Shown: positions 11,601 through 25,393 of the stretch, piece by piece
Layout: each line of letters begins with the position of its first letter
Position numbering within the stretch: position 1 is the stretch's first letter
NCBI GenBank assembly: GCA_029948255.1
Contig: JALIZF010001775.1
Span: 372,001 to 436,000 of the forward strand
DNA: 64,000 nt
From: Telmatactis stephensoni
Taxonomy: Eukaryota > Cnidaria > Anthozoa > Actiniaria > Isophelliidae
Reading direction: 5' to 3'
Notes under the pieces: generated by a model
Databases searched by the model: none
What the model was told of the DNA's origin: nothing
Seen by the model: the letters and a program-made list of their open reading frames with translations, nothing else
Position numbers and translations under genes: made by a program

Positions 11601-14600
11601 TGTACTTAATTCAGAATTAAGTATGCCAAAAATACAACAGGACCTGTCATGTTACACAGCAATTAAGGAATGGCAACTGATTCATATGACGTACTTTTGT
11701 AGTGCCAAATCAAATAAATATTCCTGTAATCCAGCTTTACATTATGTATGGCAGCAATTAAGTACATGAAAAATACGCTGTATGGACTGGGCCTTAATCT
11801 CCTCTGTAGACTACATTATAATTGGTCTTACTTACTATTTTCTATTATTATACTGGGTATATTACGCACACTCTGATTGGTTGAAAACTGTGTGTGATTA
11901 AAGTACAGATGCATAGATGACATCATTGAATCTTATGCATGGTCTGATTGGTTGAATGTTTTGATGAATATTAATATATAAAAAAATACATTCTATTTTT
12001 CCTTGGGCTTGTACTCTAATAAATGTACAGAAGATGTCAAAATGTGGTGAGAACAATGGTCACGCCACTGGACTTTGTCTCATGGCATACTTTTTGTTCT
12101 CACACTTTGACATCATCTGTTCAATCTATTAGTCAGAGTATAGATGCATGGAAAAATAGGGCACTGTACTTCAGCCAATTGAGTTTGGTTTCGTTAAAAC
12201 ATGGGTAATGTATTATTAATAGTTACAACATATTACAATTCCTTTTTTGCAGCCAAGACGGGGAGAAGTGACTTTTCATCTCCCCTTGCATCGATATCTA
12301 TCAGGATTTCTCAGCTTGGTAAGGCTGGTTATGAACATCACCTAGCCCTATTTTTAAATAGTTACTAAAATTGCATTTGTTTTCTCTTGTAGGCCATATC
12401 TCATTTCAAGACGTCTATCAATGTCTCACAAACTTTGCTTGCAAAAATGGCTCAACATTTGCTGCAAATTCAGGTGAGTTTACATTATCACCTGAAATAG
12501 AAAGTAATATGATCTCATCCCTCACTCCATTAATGCTCTGTTCCAGAAGGAATATCTATATAAACCCAGTAAATTCAGCGAGTGACCAGGTATATTGATA
12601 CCACTCAACCATATGTTAATAGAAACACTTAACAATATTAATAGGCTGCTATATGTGAGATCAGGGCTGGAAGATGGGTCAGAAATGGAAATCAGATTCG
12701 CAGTCAAGTGCGGCTTTATGTGGAATGCCATTTTTGTAATTCCATGGTGGACCTTGACATCTTCATGTTACAGGTACATAATTACATTCATATTCATTGA
12801 ATATTTAAAATCTTAAAGTAATTTTGATAATTCTGATCACTTAATGCTTTCTAAAATTGCAATTTCCAGATATGTGCTGCAAAGCTTGATCCTGATGAAT
12901 TTTTGAATGCCATTTTGGAAAGATTTGGAATCAAACACTGGTTTCAATTTGGTTCTCTAGCTGTGCCAACACCTACTTGCTTTGATAGTGATACTGATAT
13001 TTCTATGGTGAAAGGAGCCTTGAATCTCATACTTACCCTGCTCAGTTCTAGACTTTATCTTGGTAAGGGAAACTCTGCCTGTTTGGTCTCCAACAGTATC
13101 GTTAATGGGAAATCCTCGTCATATTTTATTAGAATTTTTTTCTGAAATAACTAATGACATTTAAAATATGTGAATGACAATAGATGAGGATTTCACTTAA
13201 GTTCACGCTGGTCTCTAACAGTATCATTTAATGGGAATCTTCATCATATTTTATTGGCAAATAACCAATAACATTTACTGTGAAAGATAATAGATGAGGA
13301 TTTCACTTATTAAATTCAAGCTGCCTCCTGCTTATTTCACCTCAAGTTAATTATCACTTATTCTTATTACCCTCTTTCTTGGCATATACTGTATCCCAGA
13401 TCATGAAAAATTAGCCTGTGAGCAAGCTCTGGGGAGGGGAGGGGAGGACCCATTCTCCTCCCTTCCCCTCTCTCCCAGAGTCTGTTCACAGGCTATTGAA
13501 AAGTATGTATGAAAAAATTAATCAAGAAATAGTAAGAATAAACATTGCAATGTACAAGTGTATTGTAATGTGTCTGTGACTACAATGTTGTACAGCATTT
13601 AATTAACTTACATGTACATATACACCTTGCTTGTGTTTTCCATTATTTATGATGTATATGTAGTTGTTCTAACCTATATAATTTGATATTTAAGGACTAA
13701 GTGATAAGGAGGTCATTCGTCAAGAGATGGTAACTCAGCTTTGCATTGGTGACAAGACACACAGTCAACTTGTTGAATTGATATCCTTTCATAGTGGTAG
13801 TTTAGTTTCTCTTCTAAGAAATGCTCCATCCAGGACCAGTTCCTAAAGGCTTGATTAGTGCTAATCAAGGATAAAATCAATGGTTTTTCCCAAGAATTAA
13901 TCAGGCCAGGGATCCATGTAAAATAACCACCCAACCAAAACAAAAACCAATAGCATTAAAACAATAGTTGAAGGGTTGCCCATAAAAATGGCCTAAGTGA
14001 CTTTTGGTTGATGTCCAGAGATATTTTAGCATAGGGAAGTCCAGCAGGACTACTTTGAACCATTGTATTTAATTGAAGGGATGCCCATAAAAATGGCTTA
14101 AGGTAATTCCGTAGAAATAAAACTAGAAATGGAATTCTTGTAAAACTTCACACAGTGATAATTTTTGAGTTGCTTATCCCAAAAATGAAATAAAAAATGG
14201 GGGTCACCGTAGCCGTTTTTGCACTAGATTGCTTTAAAGTACACCATCTTATGTGTCTTGAGGGCTCAAGATTCGAAGATCAAAATCATGTCAAAAATAA
14301 TTAATTTCTTAAATCTGAGCAGTGCTAGCTGACTAATATGAGCTCATTTTCTCTCTTTGGGCAATAGCCTAGTATTATGATGTTGTAAAAATGCGTTTGC
14401 TACAAGGAAGAAGGTAAAATTGGTTGATAGTATGTGCCCTTGAAGCAGCGTGAAAGCACCTTCCGACCGCACGTTTTATAAAATATCTAAAAAACTGGAA
14501 ATGGAATCTTGGCTATAATTATATATATGATAGAGAACCTTATTACCGTTGATTTGCAAAAATAAAAAGAATAGGCGCCTGTGCTCGTTTCCGCGCTACG

Positions 14601-17600
14601 ACGCGCTAAAGTGTGAAACAAGAGTCGTAAACAGCCTGTGACCGAAGAGGACTGAGGCGAGTAACCACTCAAGCGCCTCTTAGAACGTGTCTACTGTTCA
14701 AAACTTCATAAGACTAAAGCTTGCATCATTTTAAGTCAAATATATATCTTTTACAATCAAACAAATCAAAATAGGCTGAACTATGCTATGCGCAGTAGAG
14801 ATGCGCACTGCAAAACTACGGAATTACCTTAAGTGACTTTTGGTTGATGTCCAGAGATATTTTACCATCAGGAGATTCAGTAATACCATTTTGGATTATT
14901 TGAGAAAACTTGAAAAATCATCTCATTTTCATGGACAGTTCTTCAATTATAATTAATATTGTTTGAAACTTATGCACCTGAGGACTAACTGGTCCAACAG
15001 TAAAGAAGTTATTCATATATTTGTACATTACCTTGACTTTGTGAACATCCCAGACAAACCTGGTCAGTCACACAAGATACAAGACTTTGAAAGAACTTTG
15101 AATGAGGTAAATTAACAAGCACCTTAGTTGTACCAGTCATTGATACTATTTGTATTTAAATTTCTCAGACACGTATTAGCATACATTGATATTTTACAGG
15201 AGCCAGTTGTATGAAGCCTGGATAAGTGTTATCTGCTGGATAAATCCTTATCCAGCGGATAAAATTTATAGTTCTTTATCCAGTGGATAACTTATCCAGG
15301 CTTCATACAACCTGCTCCAGATGTACATAATTAGGATCCCACATGTGCACTGTACAAAAAATGTGTTATGTGTACAAGATTTTTTTTTTCATTTTTAGCT
15401 TGCAGATTATAAAGCACCAGGATTTGAAAGTGGCTGGATGCAGCAAGGAAAATACACTCCAAAAGGTTGGTGTAAGACTAGCTCAATACACTTAACAAAG
15501 TTGCCTGTTGTCTTCTAACCTCTTACTTCAAAAGCATCCTCGGGGACCCAGGGCGAAGGGGGAGGGGGAGGACCGGAGGGGGAGGGGGAAGGGGAAGGAA
15601 AGGAAAAGGGGAAAAGGATGCCCTGGGCATTTGACTACCCCAAACCATTTCCAACGGCAAAACTTAATCCTATTAGGGATATCCCACGTAAACAAGGTCA
15701 TATAGCAAAAATATCTGGCACATCTCAATTAACGCTTGGATGTTATGACAGTTTAACATGTTTGTGTGTCAAGTCTGCACACCGAGATCAGGCAAAATTT
15801 GGTATTAAAGTCAAACTTTTCCCGAATCCTGTGGGTAGCTTTGCAAACACATCTTGTTTCTGAATAATTTTCGATACAACCAGCTTCTGTTTCTGTTTAA
15901 GGTTTTCACGTGTCCGCTCGCTTTGTTTAAGAGGTGTTGCAATGCATGGGGTCAACTTGTTTACTTGTAATTTTAGATGAATCGAGCTCAACCGCACAAA
16001 TGCTTCTGATTGGCCTCATTATAATTAAATTATAATGAGGCCAATCGGAGAGAGGATTAAGTTTTGCCGTTGGAAATGGTTTGGGGTAGTCAAATGCCCA
16101 GGGCGTCCTTTTCCCCTTTTCCTTTCCTTCCCCCTCCCCCTCCCCCTCCGTTCCTCCCCCTCCCCCTTCGCCCTGGGTCCCCGAGGATGCTTCAAAAGAG
16201 GCATACCCAAATTTGAAGTATCTGACACTTGTCAATCAAATGCCTGAAGGACAAACACACCCTCATTACTGGATAGTGTACAGCACATATACATGTAATT
16301 TGTCCATTGAAAATAGATGATAACTTGAGGTACCAGACAGTACTTTTTAGAATTCCAGGTTTGGATTAAATGGTCAAAATGAAAATTTGTCAAGCTCTGA
16401 TCTGTTTTTCCTTGCCCATCCAAGGTGATTTCTTATTTCATTGCAAAAACAAAAACACTGCACTTTGAGTCCTATGAAATTTGACTGAATTTTGTGAGAT
16501 TTGCAAAAAAAATAATATTTTTTGCCTCCCAAAAATTGGAGGAATTGTTCACCATCACTTAAAAATGTGTTCTGTGCTAGTGCTGTCAATAATGTTGGAA
16601 ATTTATAATAATTGATATGTAACATTTCTTTTCTTTCTGTAAAGTGCCTTGAATTTCCAGACATGTGTACTTAATATATAAATAAATTTATTAGAAGTAG
16701 TAGTGGAAGTAGTAAATATTGCATCTAGCCTTATAAACCTCAACTGTACTAACTCAATCTCATAACTTATTCTTTGTACAGACAACAGTATGGGAAGCAT
16801 GAGTTTGATCCTATACATGTTTTCCATCCGTGTGGTACAGCGTCAGGACATCCAGGCAGCCATGAGCAGATACTCTGCCTTGTAAGTGTTGTTTAATTTA
16901 CTATAATCACAATATAATATTTATTTCATGTAGTGATCTAAAACTTGGTTTAACTCTTAAACATGCAGCATCAACAAAAACAGCCAAAACACTGCCACCC
17001 TGTGGCCACCATTCAAGCCTCTGAAGCCATTACCAAAATACTGTGAAGGAATTTTCAGATTACTGAACTGTAAAACAATGCATGGAATGCTGTTTTACAT
17101 CTTCCACCAAGTAAGCTGTGTGCTACTTCCTCATTTGTGGTTACGTTTTGATGTATTGATGATTTTCTGAAAATTGCAGGCATCCCTGGACAGCAGTTCT
17201 ATTCCTGATGCAGTTCTGTATCTAGCAGTGCATTTAACTAGCTTGGCTCTAGAAAACACTGTTCCAGTACCCACTGTAAGTACCTATATGGTCATCATTT
17301 TCATTTATTTTCTTATGCACCTATGTTAAATTATGCAATTCAGCCCTATCAGCTGCCATGTAATTATTGTTCAATAAACATCGTTATCTTTATCCTTTAT
17401 CTTATCTGACCTTATTTTTCATAAAAAGTTATAAAATACTATCTAGTATAAAATGGTTTTCATTGTGTATAGTGCTTCACTGACTGATGTACCTGTCTAT
17501 TGTTGATGTTCGTTTTCTATTTTTTCACAGCTAATAAAGACACACAATGAAGAAGTTGAGGACACTGCATGCCAAATTGCAATGAAATGCATTGATCATT

Positions 17601-20600
17601 TAGAGCTTTATGGTAGGTGGGCAATTCTCACCACCTTCACAACATGCACATGAATGATACATGTACATGTTTGACTACATGTCTTGGTGGAGTACAAATG
17701 TTGACAGTGTTTCTATCTTATCCCTAGGTAAACATGTGAAAGGTTTACATCAGACAGAAGACCTTAGACACATCAATGCAGACCTTGTGTTTAAACTACA
17801 ACAAAGTAATTAAGTTCTATAATAGAAATTTGTCACCAGGGGTGGTTAGCACACTTGAATTACCCCTCCTTCTTTCCCCAACTTTCAAATTCCAAAAAGG
17901 TGAAAATTAGAGGGACTTTTCAATACAAACAAAAGCTGAGAATGATGAAAACAAACAGGCTGTCACAATGAACCTGGTATGGGATGTCATTTTGAAAGTG
18001 AAACATTCAGAGACAAATTCTTTCCCTTGTCTCCCTCCCTCCCTTCCACACTCCCTTTCCCTCTCCCTCTCTCCCTCTTCAAACAAAGAAATAACCAGAA
18101 TAAAAAAATGAACCTTAAAGTCTTTATTTCATTTGTATTTCAGATCCATCAGCTCCAATTGATCCTCATCAATATTCATGTCATGAAGTGTGTGTTGTCT
18201 TGGCTTGTGCTGTTCATCAGCTCATGCAGCCTCCTCTATTTGATCCATTCCTACCATTCATGGCTCGTGTACTGAATAGTGCATTAAGTAAGCTTAATAA
18301 AACAAAAAACTTTATTTGAATTTGAATTTATGATGATAAATTAATAATTAATTATATTAATGACTGTCAATACATGTCATGGTCTTCCCCCCCCCCCCCC
18401 CTCCCCTTGTTGGAGCATTTTGATTGGTCAATAGGACCATTTATTTGATAGAGCAAAAGTGTAGTAAGATGCATCTTATCTCAGTGTCTTTGTATAAAGA
18501 CTCTTTTTGTCCTAAGATATTGTCGAACTTTTGTATTTTGTCCTGAGACAATGCTGCCATAAGATGCAAACAAAATAAGAACAGCTTGTGAAAATGCTGT
18601 TCCTTGCTATACTAGTGTAAGTCACATGTATATATGAAGAACTTCCATATGTCTTAATTTTTGCTTGTATATAAATGGTTCTAATATTGATGTCTTATCC
18701 AATTTGAAACATGACACAGCATGGCATGGCACAGACTCTGTTCTTAATTCAATTTGTTTCACTGGTACTAGGAGTAATTATGCTCTACTTTGTTTTCAGC
18801 CAACAGAAGCAACACTCATGAAAAGGTTGCTCAGCTGCAGTACATTCAATACTTACTTGAGCAACTGCCAGCACACAGGCGGAGACTTGTGAAAAACCTT
18901 ACATGGCACTTGGTCAGGTAAACAATCTTACTGTTAGTACCAGCTGGAACACATGGTACAAAACCATGCATAGTGGTTCCTCGCAACTTGCTCAATGTAG
19001 TTCATGATTTCACCAGTTGACACTTTCTTCTTCATTTTTAGTGTATCAGAAAGATACAAAATTCCAACCAAAAATTTGGTTCTAGTGAGTGATGAAACAC
19101 AGGTATTCATTTGCTTTCTTTTCATTCTCTTTCTTTCATGTTTTTCATTGTTGCCATCCATTTATGAAAAACATAATAGAGTGCAGTCACCATAATTTGA
19201 CTTGACTTGTGTGCAATTTGTAGATACTTGCAGAATGTTCACACAAACTGTCATAAATTTTCTGCACTCCAGCAACAATGTATTCCAAAATAACATGCTT
19301 CTTAATAGAATTTTGAACAAGTTCCATGTGACTATAATATAGTTTGCAGTAAAGAGTGAGTGAAGTTGACACACAAAGTTCAATTTCATAGCAAGAACAT
19401 GCAGCTTCCCTTTAAACGTCACTGCTTACAAAGTTCTTTTTGGCAGCTTTTCAAAACGTTGAAATCATACTACATGTAGTTGTATTGTCTAGTTGTTTTC
19501 CAATTTCAACATCATCATCATCATCATGTTCATCATTATCATTATTGGAGTGGCCTCAGTCAATCTACATGCCAGTCATCTGGTGGCCAGTGTTCCTGAT
19601 CAAGCAAGCAGGATACCATTTCTTGACAATAATATACAGTTTATTTCTGTTCTGTTTTAGCCAATGGAGTTGTCCATGTTGTTAATGTATTTAATCAAGT
19701 ACCATGACTGGTTGTTTAGGGTAAGTGATTGCCGCAGTACATTCCCTTGTGACATTATCTCACAATGACATATAATGCTATCCTTTGTTATGCAGGTGCG
19801 TTCACCTAACCCTGGTTGGCCAAATGACATTAGTGAGCTTGATTTCCAGTCTGTTTCCATGGTGGATAATATACGTCACACAGTTGGCATGATAAATGGA
19901 ATTCCTGAACCCATGGATACAAGTGATAAAGACACTGGAGGTACACATGGATGGCAGACCTTGTCATCTAAAATTGATAAACAGTTTTGTAAACACAGCT
20001 TGAATGATATAGCTGCAATTCTCCACCTCTGATCAGGAAGATTAGATCAACTTTTTGTCAAATCTTTGCTACTGAAAAAAAAAAGACTTTCAGAACTTTA
20101 TTAAATCATGAAATTTCCAGTGTTGTATCTAAGGCAGTTAAATAGTTTGCAATTATACTCTCATTTATTTTGAAGGTTCTTCAGAAAGCCATTCTTCAAA
20201 ATCTACAACATTTGCAGGGCCTGTAAGTGAAGGCGCTGATGATCCAGCATTTCAGAGCTTGGTTCAACAGTTCATGGCCATCACAGAGGCTCCAGAAGGT
20301 AGATCATATCGTGGTTTAGTATTCTATAGTTGCATACATATCATTGAGTAAATATCTTACTGAGTTGTCATTACAGATATCATTTCATTTTCTTCTGCCC
20401 AGCTGCCCTTTGAATTCGTTTAATGATGGGCTACAGCACCAAAAATCATCAGTTGTCACCACTAGAAGCGATGCAAATATGTTCCGGCACTTTTTGAAGA
20501 GAGAATACCATTACTCACAAGCTGCATTTGTTTAAATGTTGGTTTTCTTTGTCATTTTTCAGCGTTGGCTCGCAGTCTTCTGTGCACATGCCAGGGAAAT

Positions 20601-23600
20601 CTAGAATTAGCAATAAACATGCATTTAAACATGGAAGACACCATTCCTGATGTCATTCCCAATCCTAGTGTGCCATCTTCCTCCTCTGCTACAGAAGAGA
20701 GTCAAGAACCATCTACATCATCAGAACCCATTCAACCTACAGCTATTAATGAAAGTATTCTAAGCTTATTGTTTAAGATTAAGGCTGGATGTCAAAGTTC
20801 TTCAAGTTCGTCCAGGTTTGTGGTCCATTCACAATTCAATGCGTACACTGTGGTCTTTCACATCCTGTTGTATTTGGTAGATCAATCTGATAAATCCATT
20901 TTGACCAACAATGACAAGGGTGCCTATGGCAGATGCTTAATGAACTCTTTCCTTCAAACTTTACATCCAAATTACAATCAAGCCATTTGCCAACCTTCTT
21001 TATGTGATTGTGCTGACCGCATAACAATTTTTTGCTGGGTGCCTATTTCCTCTTCTTGACTGAAATTTGCCTAAAAAAGTATTAGCTGATGTTTTCCAAT
21101 GCCATAAAGGTTTGGTCATCCTTTCGAGGCAAATGATTTGTTGTCCAGCCCACCCACTCCGTCAGTAAGCTTACGCCAACATGTGTCTTGTTTTCCAGTT
21201 CATCTTTTGGTACCTGTGTTTACTACATTAACAAGCTACTCGACCAAGCTAGCAAAAGTAGTCCTCGCAATTCTTCTGTTCTATCCAAAATGGGCAGCCC
21301 TGTAGCCAATGAAGATGCTAAGGCTGCTGAGGATGACACAGATGATTCTGAGGCAAAGGCTTCACGGTTAGTATGTGTTGTTTTGCAAATTTGCAAAAAC
21401 TGTGAATGATACACCAGGAGCAGTTTGGTTCAAAAGTATTAGGCATTAAACTAACAGTAGATCTTATAATTACATTTTATATGAGTCTGCCCACTAACAC
21501 TCAAGTTATATGATGACGGGCAAGCCCACCTAATTTGGTTTCCTTAGTCTTACGCATCCCCCTCAACCGTCGGTCTGGCTCAAAGAGTGGGAAAAATAGC
21601 CCGCCTTTTTTTACGGCGTCCAATGTATGACAGCTGTATTTGTAGGGTGATTTATTCAAAGATTTGTGTATTTTTTAGACGCCAGCGTGCTAGAGAAAGA
21701 CAACAAAGGCTTCTAGCTGAGTTTGCTTCCAAACAAAAGTCGTTCATGGAACAAGCACTGAAAAGAGACCCCGATTCTCTCAACACGAGCATGGAGGTGG
21801 ATGCCACGCCCAGTGGTACTGAAGTCCAAGTGACGTCATATGAATGTGTTATTTGTGGCGAGTCGTCACCATCCACGGAAGAACGACCTGTTGGACTTGT
21901 GGCGTTATTGCAACCTAGTGCTGGTAAGTTCTGAGATTTTGAGGAATAAATTCAAGCCTTACCCAGTTGACATCTTGCTGTCAAACTGTCCAAACTCACT
22001 TCATTTATTATCATCTCTCACTCAAGAAAAGTCGGTTCATGTTCGTCAGATCCATGTCAGAATCTAATTGGGACAACCAGCTACAAGAGGCTCTCAAGTT
22101 ACTTATATGAATTTGTAGTATACAGAATACACTAGCGCACATTTTGTTCGCCAATTTTTCAATTCATTTTTCAAAATTTTTGTCTTCTCTCTTATATTTT
22201 TAGTTCTAAAGCACCGTTGTCTAAAAACTCGACAAACTTCGTCAAGTGAACAAGCTCCCCTTCTTCAATGTGGGAGTTTCACACGATCGAGAGTGAACTC
22301 TTTTATGAAACTGTTTAATAAGGTACGTTATGATTTCCCAAACACGTTGGCAGAGGATCCAAGATATTGAAAATAGGCGAAACAACTGAAAGACAATGTC
22401 TGAGAAAACGGTCTAGAGCAAAGTAGCACTGGACGCTCCACTTCTTTCCTTGTTGTCATTTCAATGGATTTCATTTTCCATGGACACAATGCGTCAAAAA
22501 TGTGGTGAGAACAAACACTTACGCCATTTGTCTCGTGGCGTACTTTTTTGTTCTCACCACATTTTGACGTCATCCGGTTGTGCATCTATTAGAGTACAGA
22601 CGGATGAAAAAATGGAATATATTTGTTATTGAACAAACCATGTGTCTCCCAGACTCCTTCCTAATTGCTGCACTGTTTTTCAAATAGGACGACAGTCTTG
22701 ATGCGTCTGCCTCAGGCTGCGAGGGCGGTATCCATGTCCAGGCTTGTGGACATTATCTACATGTTGATTGTCAGCAGTCATATTTACGGTCTTTACAGGT
22801 TGGTACATCAGTATTATTCCTCTTTCTCCCGTCTAGAACGGGCCGTAGTTTAGTCTGTGTCGTATCCACTTACGGCTACGAGATTTGTACCCGAGGACCG
22901 GGTCAGTATAACCCGGTGTCCTCGGAATAAACCCCGTATAAGTAGTGGGGCCACGAGTATTGAGAAGTATTGAGTCTGGAAGGGGAAGAATCAATTTGAA
23001 TGTTGATGTGGTTTGTTTCTAGGAAGAGGAAGCTGCTCAGTTGCATCAAATGCACTCGTTTAACCCAAGAAATGGAGATTTTACATGTCCACTATGTCGA
23101 CAGTTGGGTAATTGTGTCTTGCCTGAAATCCCGTCACGAATACTAGCTGCTACCTGGAGAAAACACGGTAAGTAGATTCCAGCTCGTTCATTGAAATTTT
23201 CCGATAGCTATTTACAGGGCTGTACATGCATAACCCAAATTCCTTGGGGGTAGGAATTCAGCAACGCCTAAAGCCCGCCGCACGGGGGGTAGTGGTAGGA
23301 AATATATAGGTATATATACCAAGGTATATGTTGTGTTAGCTGGTTAGGAGGGGTACTGTCCCCTCTGCCCCTGTGTACTGCCCTGATTTAAAATCGTATT
23401 CTTAGGCATTGGAAATATCCATTCTGTTTGTATAAACCAAGGCGGACTGATTTTCTTCTTCAGTAGAGTGTTGATGTACTTCAGTGCTTGACGAACAAAA
23501 GTGAGGAACCTAGGGAGTGAATAGTTTGGGCTGTATATCGGTGTATAAATGTACAATAAGGAATGAATGGAAATTTGTGACACCGTAAAAACATCTGAGT

Positions 23601-25356
23601 ACTTACAGTACTGTCGTTTCGAGTCTTAGCCTTTCGTCGGAGTGAAAAGGAATATGAATGCTTGAGGAATGTCACTCCGTTACGGCCTCTTTTTACAGAA
23701 TACGGTCAACGGAGCACACACAGTATTAGGTTCTTGAGCTTTGCCATTTCAGCTGCAGACAGTGAATACGTTCGGTAAAAAACAAATACTAGGATATCCA
23801 GTCGGAGGTTATGCTGTAATCCTAATTCTTTCTCAACATTTCAGAGGTCTATAAGCCATTCTGAGTGTCTCAATCTTCACGAAGAAGTGATGAGAAAGTA
23901 TCGACAAAATGTAAGCTTCCAGTTTAACTTTAGTTAGTGGTCATTGCCACGAAGTTTAAACAATGTGTCATTTCTTTTAAATTTGAGAATGCGTCTTCAC
24001 ATTTCTTTGTTTTCACAGTGTATGACAAGGCTGACGAAAAGCGCGCTAAATTTCAGCGTTCTCGGTGCGTCCATCAAGACTGTGACAGAGATTGCTTCCA
24101 TGTTGGATGACTCTTCTGATGAAACCAAAACAGACAGACTGTTTGCACTTATTTATCGAACTTTAAGGTCAGTATTGTATACTATAAATTATGGACCGGT
24201 AAATGACCAAACGTGTTACCTTGAAAACAATTAAAGACGTTCATTATTAAAACAGGCTGTTCTTTGAACTTTGTTGCTATTTTGAACAGAACCAATCTGG
24301 AACTTGAGCAAGTTGACAAAGAAGCAAGGAAAATTGTCTGCAGCTCGTAAATCCTGTTTCGGTGAGAAAATGTAATACTTTGTGTCAGTAGATGAAGTGC
24401 AACTTAGATTCTTCACTTAGGCCGGTGACATGAAAAGGCTTCTCTTTTTCTGACCTTCGTCTTTTCCTCCCCATTTCCATTTACTCCCATTTTATTCTTT
24501 CTGTCTCCTTTTCCTTTCTGCTCTTCTATTTCAGTTCCCCTCCCCCTTTCGTACTCTTTGTCAATATTCCCATTTTTCTCTTTTCTTCTTAACACATTTC
24601 CGTCTTTCCTTTTGTATGACAACTATTGACTATTTGTCACATCAACATCGTTTCTTATATGTTTGATTGCAGGCTCAGTGTATAGAGCATTTCAGTTCCA
24701 TTGTCAAACCATTGTTGGTCCTATGATTGATGTATGGTCAGAACTCACCAACATTGAAATACCACAAGACCCTTCCAAGTCAGCAAGCAAGTGAGTTATT
24801 CGGCTGTAATTTGTAGATTTGTAAATCGTATAAAGTCTAGTTGAGATTGGCAGGTTGTTGCTGTTGTTGTTTTCCTACTCAGACAGCCTATAAGTGGAAC
24901 CTCGTTAAAGCGAACACCAAAGGACCGATAAAAGTGTCTGTAATATAGAGGTGTCTGTTTTATAGAAGTTTCATTTATAAGGAAATGTATGGAGATTCCA
25001 GTTGTTGAGACATAGAGACCTGTCCGTTCTAGAGAGGTGTCTGTTTTATAGAGGTTTCATTTATAAGGAAATGTATGGAAATTCCAGTTGTCAGGACATA
25101 GAGACCTATCAGTTATAGAGAGGTGTCCGTATTATGGAGGTGTCTTTAAAGTGAAATTCTACTGTATTTTAGTACCATTTTGAGTAGTTCTAGGCTGTGC
25201 AATATCTTTTAAAGGTAACTGAGTCTGTTAATGTGCGGCTTTCTAAGAGAGATTTTCATCGTTTCACTCCGTTGTCGCGCAACCGCCGCCCGGTTGGCTC
25301 AATTGGTGGGAGCATTCGGTCTTTCATGCAGGAGGTTGTGGGTTCAAGCCCCGGCT

Positions 25357-25393
<37 letters not shown>

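Noticed and set aside
15508..16247. Arg/Gly/Pro-rich ORFs on both strands ([15 protein letters not shown] and partners)
   Set aside because: They lie in the inverted arms of the foldback element and mirror each other; they are low-complexity translations of purine tracts.
17531..19720. Separate RhoGAP gene nested between UBR3 exons
   Set aside because: Exon phases join smoothly to UBR3 on both sides, and there is no start codon, stop codon or polyadenylation signal that would define another gene.
25287..25360. Functional tRNA gene
   Set aside because: A and B boxes are present but the stems do not pair properly and the sequence continues into a SINE body. The same applies to the tRNA-like heads at 28412, 36600, 37870, 57600 and 58970.
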